Assembly: GCA_016930475.1 (NCBI GenBank)
Contig: JAFGGR010000034.1
Location: forward strand, 1 to 5,374
Reading direction: 5' to 3'
DNA from: Clostridiales bacterium
GTDB lineage: Bacteria > Bacillota > Clostridia > Saccharofermentanales > Saccharofermentanaceae
DNA: 5,374 bases
Every line of letters starts with the position of its first letter. Positions within the stretch are counted from its first letter, which is position 1. A program made the translations under genes and the position numbers. The notes below the pieces were generated by a model that was given only the letters and a program-made list of their open reading frames with translations, had not been told where the DNA came from and searched no databases. Positions 1-5,374 of this stretch are shown piece by piece.

Positions 1-1734
1 CGACATGGTTCGTAAAGGGATCATCCCTTCGGCGGTATTGTCAAGGCGAACGAAAAGACCTCCCTGCGACATACCGGAAATGATTCCGTCAAACGATTCC
101 CCGATGTGATCGGCCATGTATTCCGCAACCTTCTGATCGGTGGTCTCACGCTCGGCTTCGGCTGAGTTCCGCTCCATTTCCGAGCTGTGATCAGCAATCG
201 ACCCGACATTTGCCGAAAAGAATGACTTTTTGGGTTTGCCGTGTAAATAAGCTTTGATGATTCGATGGATATACAAATCAGGGTACCGGCGAATCGGAGA
301 CGTAAAATGACAGTAATTCTTGGAATTGAGTCCGAAGTGGCCGAGATTCTCGGGGGCATAACGGGCTTTGGCCAATGAACGCAACAGCATCTGGGACAAC
401 GCGGGGGCAAAGGTCTCCCCCGAGATCCGGTGCATCAGATCCGCAAGAAACTCCGGCGTCGCTTTTCCCTTCTTCGTTGTTTTCGCGCCGAAAAGCCTCG
501 CGACGTGCAAGAATTCGCTGATTTTTAACTCATCCGGATCCTCATGGACCCGATAAATGAACGGGTGTTTCATCGCGTCAAATTTTGAAGCGACAAACTC
601 GTTGCAAACGATCATGAATTCTTCGATGATCCGGTTGGCATCCGTGATCGGGCTCGGGAATATATCCGTCGGCTTCCCTTGTTCGTCAAGAACGACATGG
701 GTCTCCGGAAAAGAAAATTCGATGGCTCCCCGACGGTTCCTCTTTTCTTTAAGAATCTTCATCAAGTCGTTCATATCGACGAACATGGCATCGAGCGGCA
801 GATAGCGCTCAATGATCTTCCCCTCGAAAAGAATACCGTATACCTCAGCGTAGGACGTGCGGGCATCGCTTTGAATGATGCTCTCGAAAATCTCTCCGTC
901 CCGTACCTCTCCCTCGTAGTCGATCATCATTTTCGCAGTCAACGCAAATCGGGGTACTCCGGGATTCAAACTGCACAATGCGTTTGATAGACGATGCGGA
1001 AGCATCGGAACCACACGATCTACCGGATAAACGCTGGTTCCCCTCTTACGGGCTTCCAGATCGATCTCGGACGCGTCGGTCACATAGTGCGCGACGTCGG
1101 CGATGTGGACCCAAAGCCGGTACCCTTTGCCGGGGATCTTCTCGATCGAGATGGCGTCGTCCAAATCCTTGGCATCCTCGCCGTCGATAGTTACGGTCCT
1201 CAATGTGCGAAGGTCTTTTCTTCCCTGTTCGATCGCCTTTTGAATATCATCCTCCGACGGACTCATCGGCAGAAGAACCGCCAGTCGCTCCACTTCCTCC
1301 GGGAACGTTTCTGGGATACCGTACTGCAGAAGGATCGCTCTCATCGCGACATCACTCTGGCCGGGGTCGCCCAACACTTCGGTAATTGTTCCGACATATG
1401 AACCGGGCGGATCTCCCGGATTTGTGATCGTACATAAGACCTTCATGTTGAGGGGGGCACCGTTCAGGTTATCCGGCGGAATGCGAATGTGTCCGTATTG
1501 ATCGAATGAATACCCGGGATCCGGATCGACATAACTGTCTGTCTCCCCTTTTCGCAAAATGCCCACGCACGTGTTTGGTTTGCCTACAGGGCCTTTCGGT
1601 GATGCGGAAGCAAGCGGTTGCGGGACAGGGCGTGCTTCGGAAGTACGTCTTTTTTCGGGAAGACCTGATCCACGTGAAGAGCTGTTCCCGTTACGCATAC
1701 TCCGACGATGATCTGCGACCTTTTTTTTCTTCAT
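1..1734 (-). CDS. rnr: Ribonuclease R (3'-to-5' exoribonuclease), C-terminus cut by window edge
   Basis: This gene encodes a processive, hydrolytic 3'-to-5' exoribonuclease of the RNase II/RNB family. In the cytoplasm, such enzymes degrade structured mRNA and rRNA fragments and take part in tmRNA-linked decay. I translated the minus strand by hand: 578 codons are open from ATG at 1734 to the edge. Residues 1-54 are basic and low-complexity (MKKKK, several RR). Residues about 55-135 form one cold-shock/OB domain ending in EVLGDPGQSD. The RNB catalytic core runs from about 179. Its motif IDGEDAKDLDDAI (183-195) keeps all four metal-binding aspartates (D184, D190, D192, D193), and TSPIRRYPDL (478-487) holds the catalytic-type arginine R482. 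The S1 domain starts near 545 and is interrupted by the window edge. The start is supported by AGGAAAGAGG six bases upstream and an in-frame TAA just before it. The N-terminus is about 90 residues shorter than in E. coli RNase R, with no winged helix or first cold-shock domain. It lies downstream of secG, a common Bacillota arrangement. Confidence 0.96.
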   Translation of the reverse strand, partial: MKKKKVADHRRSMRNGNSSSRGSGLPEKRRTSEARPVPQPLASASPKGPVGKPNTCVGILRKGETDSYVDPDPGYSFDQYGHIRIPPDNLNGAPLNMKVLCTITNPGDPPGSYVGTITEVLGDPGQSDVAMRAILLQYGIPETFPEEVERLAVLLPMSPSEDDIQKAIEQGRKDLRTLRTVTIDGEDAKDLDDAISIEKIPGKGYRLWVHIADVAHYVTDASEIDLEARKRGTSVYPVDRVVPMLPHRLSNALCSLNPGVPRFALTAKMMIDYEGEVRDGEIFESIIQSDARTSYAEVYGILFEGKIIERYLPLDAMFVDMNDLMKILKEKRNRRGAIEFSFPETHVVLDEQGKPTDIFPSPITDANRIIEEFMIVCNEFVASKFDAMKHPFIYRVHEDPDELKISEFLHVARLFGAKTTKKGKATPEFLADLMHRISGETFAPALSQMLLRSLAKARYAPENLGHFGLNSKNYCHFTSPIRRYPDLYIHRIIKAYLHGKPKKSFFSANVGSIADHSSEMERNSAEAERETTDQKVAEYMADHIGESFDGIISGMSQGGLFVRLDNTAEGMIPLRTMS

Positions 1735-1782
1735 TCGATGCCTCTTTCCTTAAAGTCCCAAATAAAAACCAGTCCTCTTTTC

Positions 1783-1811
1783 AGTATACAAAAAAACCCC
1801 GGCAATGTCCC
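1783..1811 (-). promoter_or_regulatory. Probable sigma-A-type promoter for rnr
   Basis: On the minus strand a -35-like GGGACA (1811-1806) and a -10 TATACT (1788-1783, five of six consensus) are 17 bases apart. The spacer contains G4T7. Transcription would begin near 1776, giving a leader of about 40 bases before the rnr start at 1734. Its position just after the secG terminator fits independent rnr transcription. The -35 match is only moderate, so this is an inference from sequence pattern. Confidence 0.5.
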
Positions 1812-1872
1812 GATTATTGGAATTCGATCCCTGTTTTCTTATGCTATTCCGAAGCTTTTGGGTTTAAGCGGC

Positions 1873-1920
1873 ACAAAAAAGCGACCCTCCGATGCGCCTT
1901 GTCGCGAATCGGAGGATCGC
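1873..1920 (-). terminator. Intrinsic terminator downstream of secG
   Basis: Read on the minus strand, arms 1920-1908 (GCGATCCTCCGAT) and 1893-1881 (ATCGGAGGGTCGC) form a continuous 13-pair stem with a single T-G wobble, closed by a 14-base loop and followed at once by six Ts (1880-1875). On the opposite strand the wobble becomes an A-C mismatch and there is no T-tract after the hairpin, so it is oriented to stop transcripts coming from secG. It begins 45 bases after the secG stop codon. Confidence 0.9.
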
Positions 1921-1964
1921 CGATGTTTGATATGAAACTTTCCGTCTGTCGAACCGCTTCCGGA

Positions 1965-2210
1965 TCAGATTCCGCCGGCTATGACCCGGAAAAGCACGAT
2001 CGTAACCACCGCAAAGGCAATAGCCAATCCCGTTGTCACCTTCTTGAGTGTGCTGTCCAACGAGCGGCCTTTCTCCTTGCCGAAAAAAGTATCCGCTCCA
2101 CCGCCGATTACACCCAGCCCCTTGTCGTTTCCTTCTTGAAAAACAACAAACCCGACCAATGAAGCAGAAATCACAATATCTACAGATGCAAGTACAATTG
2201 CCAGTACCAT
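1965..2210 (-). CDS. secG: SecG, preprotein translocase subunit
   Basis: SecG is the small non-essential subunit of the SecYEG channel in the cytoplasmic membrane. It assists SecA-driven export of unfolded preproteins. The 81-residue product has the usual SecG length and layout: a first membrane helix (about 1-24), a cytoplasmic loop with the family signature (QEG at 25-27, then GLGVIGGGADTFFG at 31-44), and a second membrane helix (about 60-78) after the KKVTT segment. The ATG at 2210 is preceded by GGAGG (2221-2217) with a six-base spacer, which fixes the start. A likely promoter lies just upstream and a strong terminator just downstream, so it can form a single-gene transcript; rnr follows. 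One slight oddity is an aspartate (D11) within the first predicted helix. A longer overlapping frame on the same strand (1864-2223) has no such signature and is a shadow. Confidence 0.95.
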   Translation of the reverse strand: MVLAIVLASVDIVISASLVGFVVFQEGNDKGLGVIGGGADTFFGKEKGRSLDSTLKKVTTGLAIAFAVVTIVLFRVIAGGI

Positions 2211-2249
2211 AATCAGCCTCCAAAAACCATCAGTTCGTAAATCCGTCTA

Positions 2250-2278
2250 ATTCTATCACACGAGCATAGTCGGCGCAA
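2250..2278 (-). promoter_or_regulatory. Probable extended -10 promoter for secG
   Basis: The minus strand carries TTGCGC (2278-2273), a 17-base spacer, and TAGAAT (2255-2250) preceded by TGA, giving an extended -10 element (TGATAGAAT). Transcription would start near 2243, about 33 bases before the secG ATG. The -35 box matches consensus at only three of six positions, but the TGn extension commonly compensates for this in Bacillota promoters. The assignment is inferred from sequence pattern. Confidence 0.55.
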
Positions 2279-2301
2279 GCGCTTTGGGTAAATACTCAAG
2301 C

Positions 2302-2335
2302 CGGGGTCAATATCTCCCCCGAACCTTTGACCTCG
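2302..2335. repeat. Imperfect inverted repeat between the ATPase gene and secG
   Basis: CGGGGTCAA (2302-2310) and TTGACCTCG (2327-2335) can pair over nine positions around a 16-base loop. The pairing is complete with one G-U wobble in plus-strand RNA and has one A-C mismatch in minus-strand RNA. There is no T-tract on either side, so it is not a convincing intrinsic terminator for the ATPase gene. It may be a weak RNA structure, a protein-binding site upstream of the secG promoter, or chance. Confidence 0.3.
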
Positions 2336-2358
2336 ACGGTTAGGACATCAGACTCCCG

Positions 2359-5136
2359 TCATTCCTTTTTCCTGAGTTTCTGGCTTACGACTTTATACAG
2401 CTCACCGGCCAGGAAAGGAATAATCGCGAGAAACACAACGGGCACCCAAGCGATCGCGGTAAGGGGTTGATTGTCAAATACTCCGTTCACTCCGGGGATA
2501 TATATGACAGCCATAAGCATCAGCCCTGAAAAAAGTACCGCAACATTCATCATTCTATTACTGAAGATTCCGAGTTTGAATACGCTAATGCGCTCGGACC
2601 TCGAACTATAAGCCCGGAACAGTTCGGCAAGGATCAGTGTCGCAAAAGCCATTGTCCGGGAGTGCTCCAATCTCAGTACGTCATTCACGAAAAGGACGTT
2701 CAATCCGATGATAAAGGATGTAAAAACGGCGGAAAAGATAGCCAGGCTCTGGACGAGTATCATGATCCGCATCCGCTTGTTGATGATGGATTCGGACTTG
2801 CGTCGGGGAGGCTGGCTCATGATGTCCGGTTCACCCTTTTCGCGGCCGAGTGCAAGAGCCGGAAAGCTGTCCGTGACCAGATTCAACCAAAGGAGCTGAA
2901 TCGCGGTAAGCGGTGTGATCGCCGCTGTGATCGGCATACCGACCGCGTTGAATATCGAAGCGGGGATCAGCGAGATAATGAAAATGACCAATATCTCTCC
3001 GACGTTACAGGAAAGCAGGAAACCTACGAATTTCCGAATGTTGCTGTAAATGATACGACCTTCCTCAATGGCGTGAACGATCGTGGCAAAGTTGTCGTCA
3101 GTCAGGATCATATCAGCGGAATTCTTTGCGACCTCGGTTCCGGTGATCCCCATCGCTACCCCGATATCCGCTTTCTTCAAGGCCATGGCATCATTGACGC
3201 CATCTCCGGTCATGGATGCGATATGCCCGTTCTTTTGAAGGGATTCGACGATCCTCACCTTATGATCCGGCGAAACGCGTGCATATACGCTTGTCGTCTC
3301 GCATAATTTCTCAAGATCCGCGTCAGAAATCGCATCCAACTCCGCACCGGAGAAGCTCTGTGTGTTCTCGTCCATCATTCCAAGGTCTCGGGCGATCGCG
3401 ACCGCTGTATCCTTATAATCTCCCGTGATCATGACCGGACGAATACCGGCCGCTCTGCATACACGGATCGCATCCTTCACTTCCGATCGCGCGGGATCGA
3501 TCATACCCGTCAGTCCGAGGAAAATCAGATCATTTTCATGCGAAAAGTCCGCGGCGATGTTTTCGTCTTCTGCACCATAAGTTTTATAAGCTACCGCAAG
3601 AACTCGAAGCGCATCCGATGCAAAACGGTGATTGGTCTCTAAAATATTTTTTTTAATCTCTTCGGTGATCGAAACGGACTTCCCGTCTTTGTAGAAGTGA
3701 GTGCAACGGTCCAGAACAATGTCCGGAGCACCTTTCGTGAAGGATGTGATCTGCTCCATGATGACGTTGATGTGATAAGTCGTCATCATCTTTCTGTCCG
3801 AATCAAACGGTAATTCCGTAATTCTCGGATATCGTCCGTTGGTTTCCCCCCGCTCGTAACCGGCTTTTCCGGCCAGCGCGACCAAAGAGCCCTCGGTCGG
3901 GTCTCCGATACAGGTATAACGGCCTTCTTCGCCCTCTCGAATCACTGCGTCATTACACAGCAAGCAGGCAAGCATCGGAAGCTTCAAATCATTATCCGGA
4001 TCAACCGGTTGGCCATCCTCCGCGGAGAGCTCGCCTATGGGTGCATATCCTGTTCCTGAAACCGAATAGATACGACCGGCAGAGTAAAAACGTGTCACCG
4101 TCATCTCGTTCTGGGTAAGCGTACCGGTCTTATCGGAACAGATAACATCCACGCACCCTAATGTTTCAACCGCCAAAAGCTTGCGAACGATCGCGTTTCG
4201 AGCGGCCATTCGCGTCATGCCGATCGCCAGAACGATGGTGACAACAGCGGCCAAGCCCTCCGGAATCGCCGCGACGGCCAAGCTGACTGCGATCATCAGG
4301 CTCTCGTTCCACGGTGTATTCTGAATAAAGACGTCTACAAAGAAAACAATGAGGCAAACCGCGATGCATATTGCGCCGAGGATTTTACCGAGGCTGTTGA
4401 GACTTCTCTGTAAAGGGGTCACGGAATCGTCGATCGATTTGAGTTTCGTCGCGATCTTACCGAGCTCGGTTCTTGTTCCGGTATCCGTTATGACACCTAC
4501 GGCACGCCCATATGTGATCGCCGTGCCCATAAAAAACATATTCTCTCGATCGCCCAAGCCGGTGTCCTCGGAAAGAACGGCAAACGCATTCTTCTCGACC
4601 GGTACCGACTCGCCGGTCAAAGAAGCTTCCTCGACCTTAATGGAATTCTGTGATAATACCCGAACGTCCGCCGCAACCAGATCACCGGCTTCCAACGCTA
4701 AGATATCACCCGGGACCAACTGATCGGAGGATATTTCCCTCTTCTGGCCGTCCCTTATCACCTTGCTCTTGGGAGAGCTCATGCGTTTGAGCGCCGCGAT
4801 GGCCTGGTCTGCTTTACCTTCTTGGTACACTCCGAGGATGGCGTTGATGATTACGATGGCCATAATAACGATCACGTCGATCCAGCCCTCGAATCCGGGT
4901 TCCTGAAGCGCCATGAACGCGGATAGGACTGCCGCGCCGATGAGAATGAGAACCATAGCGTCGGCGAATTGGCTCAGAAAACGCTTCCACATGGGCGTTT
5001 TTTTCTCTTCGCCCAAGGAATTCAGGCCGTATTGGATCAACCGCTTCTCGGCCTCTGTCTGAGAGAGTCCCATCTCTTCGTCAGATCTCAATTCCTCAAG
5101 CACCTGTTTTTTGTTTAAGGCATATGCCTTGTCCAT
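2359..5136 (-). CDS. P-type calcium-transporting ATPase (SERCA/PMCA-like, P2 family)
   Basis: This is a 925-residue membrane pump that couples ATP hydrolysis to cation export, most likely Ca2+ out of the cytoplasm. In order, it has a cation-ATPase N-terminal domain (about 8-75); membrane helices near 58-75, 86-103, 251-270 and 279-306; the actuator motif TGES (174-177); the phosphorylation motif DKTGTLT with D335; nucleotide-binding KGAPD (468-472); hinge motifs TGD (571-573) and TGDGVND (643-649); and six further helices from about 701 to 913. Likely Ca2+ ligands by alignment with SERCA are E293, N711, E714, N752, T755, D756 and E838, so both sites seem present. PEGLA replaces the usual PEGLP in helix 4. 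The start at 5136 (MDKAYAL) is chosen because GGAGG lies eight bases upstream; the open frame extends to 5331, but that would cross the promoter, a terminator and the tRNA. It resembles PacL/YloB-type pumps; the substrate is inferred, not shown. Confidence 0.95.
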   Translation of the reverse strand: MDKAYALNKKQVLEELRSDEEMGLSQTEAEKRLIQYGLNSLGEEKKTPMWKRFLSQFADAMVLILIGAAVLSAFMALQEPGFEGWIDVIVIMAIVIINAILGVYQEGKADQAIAALKRMSSPKSKVIRDGQKREISSDQLVPGDILALEAGDLVAADVRVLSQNSIKVEEASLTGESVPVEKNAFAVLSEDTGLGDRENMFFMGTAITYGRAVGVITDTGTRTELGKIATKLKSIDDSVTPLQRSLNSLGKILGAICIAVCLIVFFVDVFIQNTPWNESLMIAVSLAVAAIPEGLAAVVTIVLAIGMTRMAARNAIVRKLLAVETLGCVDVICSDKTGTLTQNEMTVTRFYSAGRIYSVSGTGYAPIGELSAEDGQPVDPDNDLKLPMLACLLCNDAVIREGEEGRYTCIGDPTEGSLVALAGKAGYERGETNGRYPRITELPFDSDRKMMTTYHINVIMEQITSFTKGAPDIVLDRCTHFYKDGKSVSITEEIKKNILETNHRFASDALRVLAVAYKTYGAEDENIAADFSHENDLIFLGLTGMIDPARSEVKDAIRVCRAAGIRPVMITGDYKDTAVAIARDLGMMDENTQSFSGAELDAISDADLEKLCETTSVYARVSPDHKVRIVESLQKNGHIASMTGDGVNDAMALKKADIGVAMGITGTEVAKNSADMILTDDNFATIVHAIEEGRIIYSNIRKFVGFLLSCNVGEILVIFIISLIPASIFNAVGMPITAAITPLTAIQLLWLNLVTDSFPALALGREKGEPDIMSQPPRRKSESIINKRMRIMILVQSLAIFSAVFTSFIIGLNVLFVNDVLRLEHSRTMAFATLILAELFRAYSSRSERISVFKLGIFSNRMMNVAVLFSGLMLMAVIYIPGVNGVFDNQPLTAIAWVPVVFLAIIPFLAGELYKVVSQKLRKKE

Positions 5137-5169
5137 GAGTGTGTCCTCCGCGACTGATAAAGTAAAAGT

Positions 5170-5175
5170 ATTATA
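5170..5175 (-). promoter_or_regulatory. -10 element, probable main promoter of the calcium ATPase gene
   Basis: A perfect TATAAT (5175-5170 on the minus strand) lies 33 bases before the ATPase ATG, predicting a start near 5163 and a leader of about 27 bases. No good -35 hexamer is seen at 16-18 bases, where the sequence is T-rich (ATATTT). The promoter may be weak, activator-dependent, or assisted by the upstream AT-rich tract. Confidence 0.5.
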
Positions 5176-5191
5176 ACGTATTTCCGCTCGA

Positions 5192-5220
5192 AAAATATGA
5201 CGCGAGAGAAAAATTGACAA
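5192..5220 (-). promoter_or_regulatory. Possible second, upstream promoter of the calcium ATPase gene
   Basis: TTGTCA (5220-5215, five of six consensus) is followed after 17 bases by TATTTT (5197-5192, four of six). Spacing is ideal but the -10 box is poor. It lies about 20 bases upstream of the TATAAT at 5175-5170, so the two could be alternative promoters, or only one may be used. Confidence 0.35.
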
Positions 5221-5265
5221 AAGCGTCATCGGTTTGCCGCGTTTACAAACATAAAAATACCAGAT

Positions 5266-5295
5266 AAAGAAAAACCGGCCGATTTCATCGACCGG
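5266..5295 (-). terminator. Intrinsic terminator of the tRNA-Phe transcript
   Basis: On the minus strand, CCGGTCGAT (5295-5287) and ATCGGCCGG (5283-5275) pair over nine positions with one T-G wobble around a GAA loop. TTTTT, C and TTT follow directly (5274-5266). It starts three bases after the tRNA CCA end and precedes the ATPase promoters, so it separates the two transcripts. Confidence 0.88.
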
Positions 5296-5298
5296 ATT

Positions 5299-5374
5299 TG
5301 GTGCCCAGAGTCGGAATCGAACCAACCACACGAGGATTTTCAGTCCACTGCTCTACCGACTGAGCTATCTGGGC
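5299..5374 (-). tRNA. tRNA-Phe (anticodon GAA), CCA encoded
   Basis: The minus strand folds into a full 76-base cloverleaf. The acceptor stem GCCCAGA/TCTGGGC has seven perfect pairs, the D stem is GCTC/GAGC with G18-G19 in the loop, the anticodon loop CTGAAAA gives GAA (5341-5339), the T stem is GTTGG/CCGAC with loop TTCGATT, and A73 is followed by an encoded CCA (5301-5299). It carries phenylalanine to UUC/UUU codons. Two positions are unusual: T28-T42 (5347 and 5333) is a mismatch inside the anticodon stem, and position 48 (5327) is G rather than C, making a G15-G48 pair. The gene begins exactly at the window edge, so its promoter and any tRNA neighbours further upstream are not visible. 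A terminator follows at once. Confidence 0.96.

Noticed and set aside
1789..1800. G4T7 on the minus strand resembling the end of a terminator.
   Set aside because: No stable hairpin immediately precedes it (only a four- to five-pair stem could form), and it sits in the spacer of the probable rnr promoter.
1506..2162. A 218-codon open frame on the plus strand.
   Set aside because: It lies antisense to the rnr N-terminus, the secG terminator and secG, and its translation shows no recognisable domain; it is a shadow frame.
1864..2223. A 119-codon minus-strand frame overlapping secG.
   Set aside because: It is in a different frame from secG, crosses the secG terminator and is cysteine- and arginine-rich as expected of a shadow frame.
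2662..3306. A 214-codon open frame on the plus strand.
   Set aside because: It is fully antisense to the conserved catalytic and membrane region of the calcium ATPase, and its product is rich in charged residues without a family pattern.
5214..5219. TTGACA on the plus strand as a possible rightward -35 box.
   Set aside because: No -10 element follows at 16-18 bases, and there is no plus-strand gene to serve.
5137..5331. A 65-residue N-terminal extension of the ATPase reading frame, starting at 5331.
   Set aside because: It would run through part of the tRNA, the tRNA terminator and the promoter region, has no family similarity, and the start at 5136 has a proper GGAGG site and matches the usual N-terminus.
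1..5374. Search for a novel system: CRISPR repeats, insertion sequences, toxin-antitoxin pairs, attachment sites at the tRNA, riboswitches.
   Set aside because: No direct repeats in an array, transposase, integrase, small paired genes or duplicated tRNA 3' end were seen; nearly all bases are accounted for by four housekeeping genes and their signals.

Overview
The window is an ordinary bacterial chromosomal segment in which every supported gene lies on the minus strand. The order in the direction of transcription (right to left) is tRNA-Phe(GAA), a P-type calcium-transport ATPase, secG, then rnr (RNase R), which runs off the left edge. Gram-positive-style GGAGG ribosome-binding sites, intrinsic terminators with U-tracts, a tRNA with encoded CCA, roughly balanced base composition and the secG-rnr pairing all suggest a Bacillota member, most likely a clostridial lineage. 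Genus cannot be told from this sequence alone.

Region by region: 5299-5374 is a complete tRNA-Phe, followed by its own terminator (5266-5295). A short promoter region (about 5163-5220) serves the ATPase gene at 2359-5136 (925 residues). A 148-base gap without a clear terminator holds a likely secG promoter. secG (1965-2210) ends at a strong hairpin terminator (1873-1920). A second likely promoter then drives rnr, whose start is at 1734 and whose last part (most of the S1 domain and the C-terminal tail) lies outside the window.

The genes are housekeeping in nature: translation (tRNA-Phe), Ca2+ export from the cytoplasm, protein export through SecYEG, and 3'-to-5' RNA degradation and trans-translation-linked RNA quality control. 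secG and rnr sit together in many Bacillota, often followed by smpB, but here the terminator and separate promoter suggest mostly independent transcription. The ATPase and the tRNA are probably neighbours by position rather than by function.

I found no mobile element, CRISPR array, phage gene or unknown defence-type system. The points worth a second look are an RNase R with an unusually short N-terminus (one cold-shock domain and a basic tail instead of a winged helix and two cold-shock domains), two non-canonical positions in the tRNA-Phe (U28-U42 and G15-G48), and a bacterial Ca2+ pump that appears to keep the ligands of both SERCA calcium sites.
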